DNA of 6,835 nucleotides from JBMNNU01 sp050942695. Lineage in GTDB: Bacteria > Chloroflexota > UBA6077. The stretch is from NCBI GenBank assembly GCA_050942695.1, contig JBMNNU010000176.1:1-6835 (forward strand). Direction: 5' to 3'. Shown one piece after another: positions 1 to 6,832 of the stretch. A program made the position numbers and the translations under genes. How positions within the stretch are numbered: the stretch's first letter is position 1; every line of letters begins with the position of its first letter. The notes beneath the pieces are model-generated. The model made no database searches and was not told the origin of the DNA. It saw only the letters and a program-made list of their open reading frames with translations.

Positions 1-1
1 A

Positions 2-436
2 AACTGCCCGCGAGAGTTGGTTGAGGTGCAGCCATTTCAGGTCGTGCCGCCGGAACTGCTGGGGTGGGCGCGGGATCGGGGAATTCCTGAGCCTCCAGCG
101 GAGGTATGCTCAGCGCACGGCCCTAGCTCTTCAACTGTTTCATCACAGGAACCGTCCTTGACGATCACCAGCCCTACCCATGGTGCTGTGTTGCAGATAA
201 GCCCGGAGATCCCTGCATCAGTTCAGAAGCTGGAGTTCTCTGCTGTCGGCATCGGCCTCCCTTCCGCTGCGCGAGTAGAGCTTTGGGTGAACGACCTCCT
301 ACTCGGCTCCTTCCAGGAAGCCCCTTACAGATTCACCTGGCAACTGTCACCCGGCAACCACACCTTTCGAGCCATCGCCAAAGACGCAGCGGGGAATATC
401 CTCACCACTGGCGAAGCATCCATCTTAGTTCAATAA
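2..436 (+). CDS. pbpC: Penicillin-binding protein 1C, C-terminal fragment (5' end outside window)
   Basis: This is the last 144 codons of a gene that runs in from the left edge; the frame is open to base 2 and stops at TAA 434-436. The part seen is non-catalytic. A linker with FQVVPPELLGWARDRGIPEPP resembles the segment following the transpeptidase domain in PBP1C proteins. A beta-rich domain follows from about base 155, beginning LTITSPTHGAVLQISPEIP and containing VELWVNDLLLGSF, TWQLSPGNHTF and AKDAAG, which fits the PBP1C C-terminal family (biPBP_C). Known role of the family: a membrane-anchored bifunctional glycosyltransferase/transpeptidase acting on peptidoglycan outside the cytoplasmic membrane. 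The neighbouring macroglobulin gene supports the call, since the two families are commonly paired. Two cysteines (codons 5-7 and 107-109) flank the linker. The TTG at 17-19 is internal, not a start. The glycosyltransferase and transpeptidase active sites cannot be checked here. Confidence 0.85.
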   Translation, partial: NCPRELVEVQPFQVVPPELLGWARDRGIPEPPAEVCSAHGPSSSTVSSQEPSLTITSPTHGAVLQISPEIPASVQKLEFSAVGIGLPSAARVELWVNDLLLGSFQEAPYRFTWQLSPGNHTFRAIAKDAAGNILTTGEASILVQ

Positions 437-577
437 AACAGCCCAATAATACATCGATGACGTAGCGGCTTTGACGCAGCGCTCGCTCGCGTCACGCACC
501 TCGCCCGCTCGGTACCACTCCGTAACTAACTGAATGCAACCTGCGTTATCCTTGTAGCTCATCCGATCAGGGTGCAT
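425..577 (-). CDS. Candidate small hypothetical protein (50 aa), doubtful
   Basis: A minus-strand frame is open from 646 down to a TAA at 427-425. ATG codons lie at 577-575 (50 aa) and 562-560 (45 aa). The translation begins MHPDRMSYKDNAGC and continues with QLVTEWYRAGEVRDASERCV, which has a protein-like composition with mixed charged and aromatic residues. The frame stays open upstream of the first ATG (WDSNILY precedes it), so it could also be the tail of a decayed gene. There is no clear Shine-Dalgarno before either ATG. It would be convergent with pbpC and overlap its last 12 bases. I do not recognise a family. A short open frame of this size can occur by chance. Confidence 0.2.
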   Translation of the reverse strand: MHPDRMSYKDNAGCIQLVTEWYRAGEVRDASERCVKAATSSMYYWAVLLN

Positions 578-698
578 GTAAAGAATATTGCTATCCCAAC
601 CCTTGTACAGCTTGATGGATGGCGTTACTATTCCCAGGATGACGGCTCAGTTTGGGCTATGTCGCCTTGCTAAGCACATGGCCCAAGATAGCCTGCGC
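437..698. other. Intergenic stretch without a convincing gene on the + strand
   Basis: Between the pbpC stop and the repeat cluster I find no plus-strand gene, no tRNA-like cloverleaf and no hairpin followed by a T-run that would end pbpC transcription. The only coding candidate is the weak minus-strand ORF at 425-577. The segment may be remnant DNA from a decayed gene. Confidence 0.5.
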
Positions 699-731
699 TT
701 CGTCACCCGCGGCCTCTTATTCGTCACCCCC
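699..731 (+). repeat. Two direct copies of TTCGTCACCC, 21 bp apart
   Basis: TTCGTCACCC occurs at 699-708 and again at 720-729, a start-to-start distance of 21 bp. The second copy leads straight into the left hairpin of the inverted pair at 721-799. The motif is the reverse-complement counterpart of the GGGAATGACGG copies on the right side (CGTCATTCCC when inverted), so the whole region is built from one motif in two orientations. Confidence 0.7.
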
Positions 732-799
732 GCGAAAGCGGGGGGCTAGGCTACACCGCGCACCAGCGCTTTGGATTCCCGCTTCCGCGGGAATGACGG
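721..799. repeat. REP-like element: two GC-rich hairpins in inverted orientation
   Basis: The left hairpin has stem CCCCCGC (727-733), loop GAAA (734-737) and stem GCGGGGG (738-744), a perfect 7-bp stem. The right hairpin has stem ATTCCCGC (775-782), loop TTCC (783-786) and stem GCGGGAAT (787-794), a perfect 8-bp stem whose loop reads GGAA on the other strand. Read on the minus strand, the right half (CCGTCATTCCCGCGGAAGCG) matches the left half (CGTCACCCCCGCGAAAGCG) with few changes, so they are two copies of one element facing each other. This is the layout of REP/REPIN or BIME-type intergenic repeats. Neither stem is followed by a T-run, so they are unlikely to be intrinsic terminators. No RAYT transposase is in the window. 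Confidence 0.75.
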
Positions 800-850
800 A
801 ATAAAGGTCGGGAATGACGGTGTCGAGAGCGGGAATGACGGTCTGGTTGT
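788..850 (+). repeat. Three direct repeats of CGGGAATGACGG with exact 21-bp period
   Basis: The 12-mer CGGGAATGACGG occurs perfectly at 788-799, 809-820 and 830-841. Start-to-start distances are 21 and 21 bp, and the 9-bp fillers between copies differ from one another. The first copy is the right arm of the right-hand hairpin, so the array looks like tandem re-use of the element's terminal sequence. A period of 21 bp is two turns of B-DNA, placing all copies on one helical face. The last copy ends 80 bp before the macroglobulin start codon. Function is unknown: possibly a protein-binding array, or only a by-product of repeat growth. Confidence 0.8.
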
Positions 851-875
851 GCACCCGATCTCAAGCCAGATGCTT

Positions 876-898
876 AAGACACGGGGTTTTGTCTTTTT
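876..898 (+). promoter_or_regulatory. Weak stem-loop followed by a T-run, upstream of the RBS
   Basis: AAGACA (876-881) can pair with TGTCTT (890-895) around the 8-base loop CGGGGTTT. The second arm runs into TTT, making a stretch of five T (894-898). The shape resembles a terminator or attenuator ahead of the gene, but the stem has only 6 pairs, two of them G-C, so it would be unstable. It may be coincidental in a T-rich leader. I see no convincing -35/-10 pair between 841 and 905. Confidence 0.2.
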
Positions 899-908
899 GT
901 TGATTTGT

Positions 909-917
909 GGGGAGGTG
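909..917 (+). promoter_or_regulatory. Strong Shine-Dalgarno site of the macroglobulin gene
   Basis: GGGGAGGTG contains a full GGAGG core (911-915) with six bases before the ATG at 922. This decides the start: the in-frame GTG at 907 sits just before and partly inside the SD and has no RBS of its own, so the ATG at 922 is preferred. Confidence 0.8.
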
Positions 918-921
918 TTTG

Positions 922-3900
922 ATGCTGCGGATCTTTGGATGTCTTAAGAAATGGTCGCTGGCGATGGCTGTGCTCGCAGCAACCGTTCCGGCTGCCGCCC
1001 TCATGGGCTGCTCCGAGGGGGTGACGGACGCTCCCATCGTAGAGAGCTTCAGCCCCGAGTCCACCAAGGAGGTTCCGGTCGACGCTCCTATCAGCATTAC
1101 CTTCGATAAGGGGATGATAGCCCCTCTTGCGGAGAGAGCCCTGCGCATCGAACCACCTGTAGAAGGCGACTATAACTGGAGCGGCAATACCCTGCAGTTC
1201 AGCCCGAGAACCGGCTGGGCGCGAGGTACGCGCTACCAGGTGACTATCGACCAATCAGCCCGCAGCACCTTCCTGCAACCCCTCAAAGAGCCGGTCTCCT
1301 TCGAATTCATGACAGCCAAGGATCTGTCCGTCGTTAGCGTACAACCAGGCGATGGCGCCTCCGAGATCTCCCCCTCCAGCAGCATCGCCGTCCAGTTCAG
1401 CTACCCCATCGTGCCACTTGGCACTACCGGTGTCGACCCGAACCCGTTGCAGATCGATCCGCCCGTCGACGGCAAAGGCCGCTGGCTCACCACTTCCCTA
1501 TATATATTCCAGCCCGAAGGAGGATTCCCAGCGGGGATCAATTACTCTGTGACTGTTCCCAAGGGGTTGGCAGATACAGGGGGTAGCTCTCTGGCCGACG
1601 ACTATAAATGGAGCTTTTCCACCAAGCCCCCTGCCGTCTCCAAGGTATACCCGGAGACAGGCTCCAAATATGTAGGCCCTAACAGCGAAATCCGGGTGGA
1701 CTTTGACCAGCCGGTGGATCACGCCTCTGCGGAAGAGCGGATATCGGTAAAGGGGCCGGATGGCACGGCTGTAGCCGGTACCACTTCGTGGGAAAATGAG
1801 ACCCTACTTTTCAAGCCGAGCGCCCCTTTCGAGCTCGAGACCAGCTATACGGCGGTAATAGGAGCCGGTGTTAAAGCTGCGCGCGGCGGCGGTGAGGCTA
1901 AAGAGTTCAGTTGGAGCTTCACTACAGTCGGAAAGCCATCGGTCGTCGAGACAATACCTAGTACCGGTGAGGTTGACCACCCCTCTTACGATTCTCTGGG
2001 CATCACCTTTAGCAATCCGATGAACCCGGAATCGGTGGAAAAGCATTTGTCTATCTCACCCAAGCCCACCAGCGACTGGCATATTGGGTGGCAGCGGGAC
2101 GATACCATGATGTGGGTTTGGGGCAACCTCAAACCATCCACCAACTACTCACTGGCGCTGAGCGGGGACGCGGAGGATCGCTACGGCCAGAAGTTAGGCA
2201 CCCCTCTCACACTTTCGTTCAAAACGGCGCCTTTGCCTCCTAGCATCAATGTTTCCATCCCCGGGCAGGTGGGCACCTTCAATGCGGCTGGATCGCCGAC
2301 CGTTTTCGTTGAGCACACCAACGTTTCGAGGATCGATTTCGCGCTCTATAAGCTCACCAGGTGGGAGTTGATGCAGCTCTCTACCGATTATCGGGCGCGG
2401 GAGCGTTTTTCTCTCGATCACAGCAAGATCGTGCGTGCCTGGTCGGAATTGCCTTCATCGCCTGAACGCGACGTGAGCCTATTAACCTCCACTGCGCTGG
2501 GTAGCGGCCAGGAGGGCAAGCTAGAGCCCGGCTTCTACTACCTTAACGTCAGCGCACCGGAGAATGTTTCTGACAGCCGTTTGCTCGTAGTGAGCCGGTT
2601 AGGGCTAACGATGAAACGAGCGGGCAAGCAGATGCTGGTGTGGGCGACCGACCTCACCAGTGGAGACGTCGTTCCAAATGTACCCGTAAGGGTAATGTCT
2701 TCCGACGGGGAGACACTGGCAACCGGCGAAACGGATAAAGACGGCGTAGTGACCTTCTCCAATATCGCCATTTCAGAAGCCGACACCATGGGAGTGCTCT
2801 TCGCCTTTGCGGAGGGGGAGGGTGATGCCGGGGCTGTCAGCTCCGACTGGATGGAGGGGATTTATCCCTTCGAGTTCAACCTGCCGTGGGAGCCTTATGC
2901 TGAACCCTACCGCGGCCACCTGTACACCGACCGCCCTATCTATCGGCCGGGCCAGAAGGTGCTGTTCAAGGGTATTGTCCGTTCGGACGACGATGCCCAC
3001 TATACGGTGCCTACATCGGATACCCAGATAGAACTCCAAGTTACAGATAGTCGTGGAAGAAATGTCCATAACGCGACGATGAAGCTGAGCGACATGGGCA
3101 CCTTCGACGGTGAACTATCCCTTTCTGACGATGCATCTCTAGGGAAATACCACATTTCCGCTCGTATCGGTAATTGGGGATTCGGAGTTCGCTTCGATGT
3201 TGCCGAGTACCGGAAACCAGAGTTCGAGGTGAGTCTTGCCGCGGACAAAGATACCTACGTCCAAGGCGATCAGATCTCCGTAGCCGGAACTGGCAACTAC
3301 TACTTCGGCCAGCCTTTGGCTAACAGCGATCTCAACTGGCGGGTCACCTCCGACAACTACTTCTTCGGAGGGGTGGAGGGCGGCTATCAGTTCGTGGATC
3401 ACGATCTGGTACGGGAAGCCCAAGCGCAGGGTGAGAGCAGCAGGACCCAGGGGAAGGGTACAACCGATAACAAAGGCAGCTTCGCCTTTCAATTTCCTGC
3501 TGATCTCTCGAAGGATCTGCTTAGCCAGCGCTTTATCATCGAAGCAACGCTCGCTGATGACAACAATCAGCAGGTTAGCTCTCGAACAGAAGTGTTGGTA
3601 CATAAGTCAGAGCGCTACGTGGGGTTGCGCCCTGAACAGTATGTGGCCAAAACCGGGGATTCGGCCGCGGTTGAGCTTATCGTTGTCGACACAGAGCGTC
3701 AGCCTGTGGCCAATAGCCCGGTTTCCGTCTCCTTCTACCATAGGAAATGGCTCAGCGTTAAGGAACTCCAACCTGACGGCTCCTATCTTTGGACCAGCAA
3801 GCCCGAGGACACCCTGATCGAGAGCCATCGGATAACCACAGACAGCAGCGGCAAGGCTAAGGCTTCGACTGTCGTCGATAAATCGGGGCTTGTCCGAGTC

Positions 3901-6801
3901 GTAGCCGAAGTGGCGGACTCGGCGAACAATAAGATGCGCTCGGCTACCTATATATACGTATCAGGATCGGGATACGCGAGCTGGCGGATGGAGAGCAACG
4001 ACCGGATCGAGCTCGTGTTGGACAGATCGGAGTACTCCGTCGGCGATACTGCAAAGGTACTGATACCATCTCCCGTCGAAGGGGCGATAGCGCTAGTCAC
4101 AGTGGAGAGAGGCCAACTGCTCAGCCACAGGGTAGTTAAGCTCGATGGCAATAGTGAAACGCTGGAGTTCCCAGTGGAAAAGAGCTACCTGCCCAACGTC
4201 TACATATCGGCCGTGCTGTTCAAGGGTAGCGGCGGCGGGGGGGTATCAACCTTCAAGGTGGGATACGGCCAGTTGAACGTGTCGGTGGCCGACAAGAAGT
4301 TGGATATCGCCTTGAAACCCGATAAGGCTCGCTACGAGCCCGGCGAGCAATCTACCTACACGCTCAAGACCACCGACTCGACGGGGAAGGGCGTGCCTGC
4401 AGAAGTATCGCTGGCAGTAGTCGACGCTTCGGTCCTAGCCCTTGCCTATGACAACTCGCTGGACATCATAGATAGCTTCTGGGGACGACGGGGTTTAGGG
4501 GTAAACACCGCAGCCACCCTGTGCCAGTCGGTGGATCGACATAACGATAGCCTGTCCAAGGAGAACAAGGGGGCAGGTGATGGCGCCGAGGCCGTTTCCG
4601 TGCGTAGGGAGTTCCCCGACACTGCGTACTGGAACCCCAGCGTGCGAACCGACGACAACGGTGAAGCTACGGTCAAGTTCAACGTTCCCGATAGCCTCAC
4701 AACCTGGAGAGCGAAGGCTAGAGGTGTGACCGCATCTACCCAGTTAGGGGGTGCCAGTGTCGACACGGTCACTACAAAGAGCCTCCTGCTGCGGCCGGCC
4801 TTCCCTCGCTTCCTGTTGATGGGCGATCAGCTCCAGTTGGCAGCCCTACTCCACAACTACACAGAAGGAGATGTAGAAGTGGAGGTCTCACTTACCGCGA
4901 AAGGGGTGCAGCCGGAGGGGAGTGGCGGGTTTGCCACACATCGAGTCAAGATTGCCGCTGGGGAGCATCAGAAGCTGGAGTGGCCTGCCAGGGTGGAGAG
5001 TGTGGCGGGGCCGGGATCTGAAGCGGTGCTGACCATCGCCGCGAAACCGCTGGCCGAGGGGGTGCCGGGAGATACCGTGGAGATTACCCTACCGGTCCAC
5101 ACCCTGACTACGGCTGAGGTGGTTGCCACATCAGGTGAGGTGCAGGACTCTACAACCGAGCTGGTCAGGCTACCGGAGGGAATAAATCCAGCTTTAGGGG
5201 AGCTGACAATCGAGACTTCACCATCGCTGGCAGCAGGGATGCGCTACTCAGCCCGCTTCCTGGATGAGTTCCCCTACGAGTGCACGGAGCAGACGGTGAG
5301 CCGCTTCCTGCCCAGGGTTGTGATGCAGCGGGCTTTCGATAAGCTGGGGCTGAAGGACAGCGAAGGCATCGCTAGCGAGCTACCATCCATAGTTGGAAGG
5401 AGCCTCCAGAGGCTGTACGCCGGCCAGCGAGCCGATGGCGGATGGGGTTGGTGGCCTGGCGATGGTAGTGACCAGTGGATCACCGCTTACACCGTCCACG
5501 GCCTCGTGGAAGCCCGGAGGTCCGGCCACACAGTCGACCAGGGTGTATTGGATCGGGCCATTAAGTTCCTGCGTAGCTCTCTAGATCAACCAAGGGATGT
5601 CGAACATCCCGAGAATCCCAACAGTCGCGCCTACGTACTGTACGTACTGGCTCAGGCCGGCAAAGGGGACGTGGGGCTAACCAACGCTCTGTACGATCGA
5701 AGATCTATCCTGGACAACTACGGCAAGGCATACCTGCTGCTGGCTCTGCACAGCCTCGGTGCTGGAAAGGAAGATAGTAAGCTACAGAGCCTGCTGTCTG
5801 ACCTTACAGGAGCAGCTATCGCCAGCGCTACCGGCTCCCACTGGGAGGAGAAGACGGTGGACTACCGGACTATGAACAGCAACACCCGCAGCACCGCCAT
5901 CGTCCTGAACGCGCTGGTTAGAGCGGCGCCCGAGCACCCAATGGTCTCGTCGACGGTTCGATGGCTGATGGTCGCAAGAAAAGAAGGTCACTGGGAGACG
6001 ACCCAGGAAACGGCTCTCAGTTTGCTGGCGCTGACCGATTACCTGGAGGCCAGCGGGGAGTTGAAAGGGGATTACAGCTACCGGGTAACCCTGAACGAAA
6101 AAGAGCTGGCTACAAACAGCGTGAACCCGGAAAACGTGGACGAGGCCAAGAGGTTGGTTGTGGAGGTCAAGGATCTCCTAACGGGTTCAAACAACAAGGT
6201 GAACCTGGCAAGGGCGAAAACCCCCGACCAGAGCGGGGAGGGAAAGCTCTACTACACCATGCACCTCCGTTACTTCAATTCAGCGGAGCAGGTGCCGGCC
6301 GTTGCGGAAGGGTTGGCTTTGATCCGCGAGTACTACAGGCTGGACGACGAGGCTGCCGGACCGGTTACGCATGTCAAGGCGGGCGAGACGGTGAAGGTCA
6401 AGCTGACGTTGCTGGCTATGCAGGATCTGCACTACCTGGTTGTAGAGGACCCGCTCCCATCGGGGCTGGAGGCGGTGGATACTCGACTCAAGACCACCAG
6501 CCTCATCGCCCAGGAGCAGACGGGCATGGTGGAGCTGGAAGATGCCGATACGCGGAAGAAGCAGGAACTCGCCGGTCGGTCCTGGTGGAGCTACAACTAT
6601 TTCAATCACGTGGAGCCCAGGGACGATCGCGTCGCTCTCTTCGCTACCTACCTTCCGAAGGGTAGCTACGAGTACACCTACCTCGCCCAGGCTACCAGCG
6701 AGGGCGAATTCCAGGCCATGCCTACCAGGGGCTACGAGATGTACTTCCCCGAGGTGTGGGGCCGGAGCGAGGGGGGCAAGCTTACTGTATCCGGACAGTA
6801 A
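922..6801 (+). CDS. Thioester-containing bacterial alpha-2-macroglobulin, probable lipoprotein, 1,959 aa
   Basis: A large protease-trapping protein of the YfhM-like bacterial alpha-2-macroglobulin family. Known mechanism: an attacking protease cuts the bait region, the protein changes shape, and an exposed thioester binds the protease covalently. Visible parts: basic start and hydrophobic signal (residues 1-29), with LMGC a probable lipobox giving lipidated Cys30; four tandem Ig-like (Big_5-type) domains at about 36-133, 135-236, 238-337 and 340-437, each opening with a V-x-x-x-x-P-x-x-G/S pattern; macroglobulin domains including the MG2 hallmark TDRPIYRPGQ (669-678); VVDASVLAL (1166-1174); a presumed bait region (about 1184-1228); the A2M signature REFPDTAYWNP (1229-1239) and DSLTTWR (1257-1263); thioester CTEQ (1454-1457); DGGWGWWPG (1505-1513) in the helical thioester domain; and a C-terminal beta domain from about 1814. 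It is longer than E. coli YfhM (about 1,650 aa), mainly through the Ig-like stalk. The frame is intact. The upstream pbpC is its usual partner. Family is near certain; lipidation is probable. Confidence 0.95.
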   Translation: MLRIFGCLKKWSLAMAVLAATVPAAALMGCSEGVTDAPIVESFSPESTKEVPVDAPISITFDKGMIAPLAERALRIEPPVEGDYNWSGNTLQFSPRTGWARGTRYQVTIDQSARSTFLQPLKEPVSFEFMTAKDLSVVSVQPGDGASEISPSSSIAVQFSYPIVPLGTTGVDPNPLQIDPPVDGKGRWLTTSLYIFQPEGGFPAGINYSVTVPKGLADTGGSSLADDYKWSFSTKPPAVSKVYPETGSKYVGPNSEIRVDFDQPVDHASAEERISVKGPDGTAVAGTTSWENETLLFKPSAPFELETSYTAVIGAGVKAARGGGEAKEFSWSFTTVGKPSVVETIPSTGEVDHPSYDSLGITFSNPMNPESVEKHLSISPKPTSDWHIGWQRDDTMMWVWGNLKPSTNYSLALSGDAEDRYGQKLGTPLTLSFKTAPLPPSINVSIPGQVGTFNAAGSPTVFVEHTNVSRIDFALYKLTRWELMQLSTDYRARERFSLDHSKIVRAWSELPSSPERDVSLLTSTALGSGQEGKLEPGFYYLNVSAPENVSDSRLLVVSRLGLTMKRAGKQMLVWATDLTSGDVVPNVPVRVMSSDGETLATGETDKDGVVTFSNIAISEADTMGVLFAFAEGEGDAGAVSSDWMEGIYPFEFNLPWEPYAEPYRGHLYTDRPIYRPGQKVLFKGIVRSDDDAHYTVPTSDTQIELQVTDSRGRNVHNATMKLSDMGTFDGELSLSDDASLGKYHISARIGNWGFGVRFDVAEYRKPEFEVSLAADKDTYVQGDQISVAGTGNYYFGQPLANSDLNWRVTSDNYFFGGVEGGYQFVDHDLVREAQAQGESSRTQGKGTTDNKGSFAFQFPADLSKDLLSQRFIIEATLADDNNQQVSSRTEVLVHKSERYVGLRPEQYVAKTGDSAAVELIVVDTERQPVANSPVSVSFYHRKWLSVKELQPDGSYLWTSKPEDTLIESHRITTDSSGKAKASTVVDKSGLVRVVAEVADSANNKMRSATYIYVSGSGYASWRMESNDRIELVLDRSEYSVGDTAKVLIPSPVEGAIALVTVERGQLLSHRVVKLDGNSETLEFPVEKSYLPNVYISAVLFKGSGGGGVSTFKVGYGQLNVSVADKKLDIALKPDKARYEPGEQSTYTLKTTDSTGKGVPAEVSLAVVDASVLALAYDNSLDIIDSFWGRRGLGVNTAATLCQSVDRHNDSLSKENKGAGDGAEAVSVRREFPDTAYWNPSVRTDDNGEATVKFNVPDSLTTWRAKARGVTASTQLGGASVDTVTTKSLLLRPAFPRFLLMGDQLQLAALLHNYTEGDVEVEVSLTAKGVQPEGSGGFATHRVKIAAGEHQKLEWPARVESVAGPGSEAVLTIAAKPLAEGVPGDTVEITLPVHTLTTAEVVATSGEVQDSTTELVRLPEGINPALGELTIETSPSLAAGMRYSARFLDEFPYECTEQTVSRFLPRVVMQRAFDKLGLKDSEGIASELPSIVGRSLQRLYAGQRADGGWGWWPGDGSDQWITAYTVHGLVEARRSGHTVDQGVLDRAIKFLRSSLDQPRDVEHPENPNSRAYVLYVLAQAGKGDVGLTNALYDRRSILDNYGKAYLLLALHSLGAGKEDSKLQSLLSDLTGAAIASATGSHWEEKTVDYRTMNSNTRSTAIVLNALVRAAPEHPMVSSTVRWLMVARKEGHWETTQETALSLLALTDYLEASGELKGDYSYRVTLNEKELATNSVNPENVDEAKRLVVEVKDLLTGSNNKVNLARAKTPDQSGEGKLYYTMHLRYFNSAEQVPAVAEGLALIREYYRLDDEAAGPVTHVKAGETVKVKLTLLAMQDLHYLVVEDPLPSGLEAVDTRLKTTSLIAQEQTGMVELEDADTRKKQELAGRSWWSYNYFNHVEPRDDRVALFATYLPKGSYEYTYLAQATSEGEFQAMPTRGYEMYFPEVWGRSEGGKLTVSGQ

Positions 6802-6827
6802 AACAGAGGATTGAAGGCTGTATCAGT

Positions 6828-6832
6828 GGAGG
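6828..6832 (+). promoter_or_regulatory. Possible Shine-Dalgarno of a gene beginning beyond the right edge
   Basis: GGAGG followed by GGC ends the window, 26 bases after the macroglobulin stop codon. A start codon a few bases outside would make a closely spaced downstream gene. There is no terminator hairpin in the 34 bases after the stop, which is compatible with co-transcription. A TTG at 6811 with AGAGGA touching it is a poorer alternative because it leaves no spacing. Confidence 0.25.

Noticed and set aside
721..799. Intrinsic terminator(s) of pbpC
   Set aside because: The hairpins are stable on paper but neither is followed by a T-run, and they lie almost 300 bp after the pbpC stop. The paired inverted layout fits a REP-like repeat better.
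699..850. CRISPR array
   Set aside because: The repeated unit is only 10-12 bp with 9-11 bp fillers, it occurs in both orientations, and there are no cas genes. This is not CRISPR geometry.
907..921. Alternative GTG start at 907 for the macroglobulin gene, adding five residues
   Set aside because: The codons from 907 cover the strong Shine-Dalgarno itself, and no RBS precedes 907. The ATG at 922 has ideal spacing and gives a clean signal peptide.
3139..3603. Minus-strand open frame of 154 codons inside the macroglobulin gene
   Set aside because: It is antisense to well-conserved macroglobulin domains, has no family resemblance I can see and no independent context, so it is an antisense shadow.
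4228..4245. G-rich run (Gly-Ser-Gly-Gly-Gly-Gly) as a possible frameshift or sequencing-error site
   Set aside because: The reading frame continues intact on both sides with expected macroglobulin sequence. It is best read as a glycine-rich loop.
5632..5649. Perfect 9-bp tandem duplication TACGTACTG encoding YVLYVL
   Set aside because: It is in frame inside a helix of the thioester domain, where such residues are normal. Two copies of 9 bp are too little to infer a functional element.
5961..6665. Long overlapping + strand open frame (234 codons)
   Set aside because: It lies wholly inside the macroglobulin gene in another frame and translates to a Gly/Arg-rich, low-order sequence with no recognisable motif, typical of an off-frame reading of GC-rich coding DNA.
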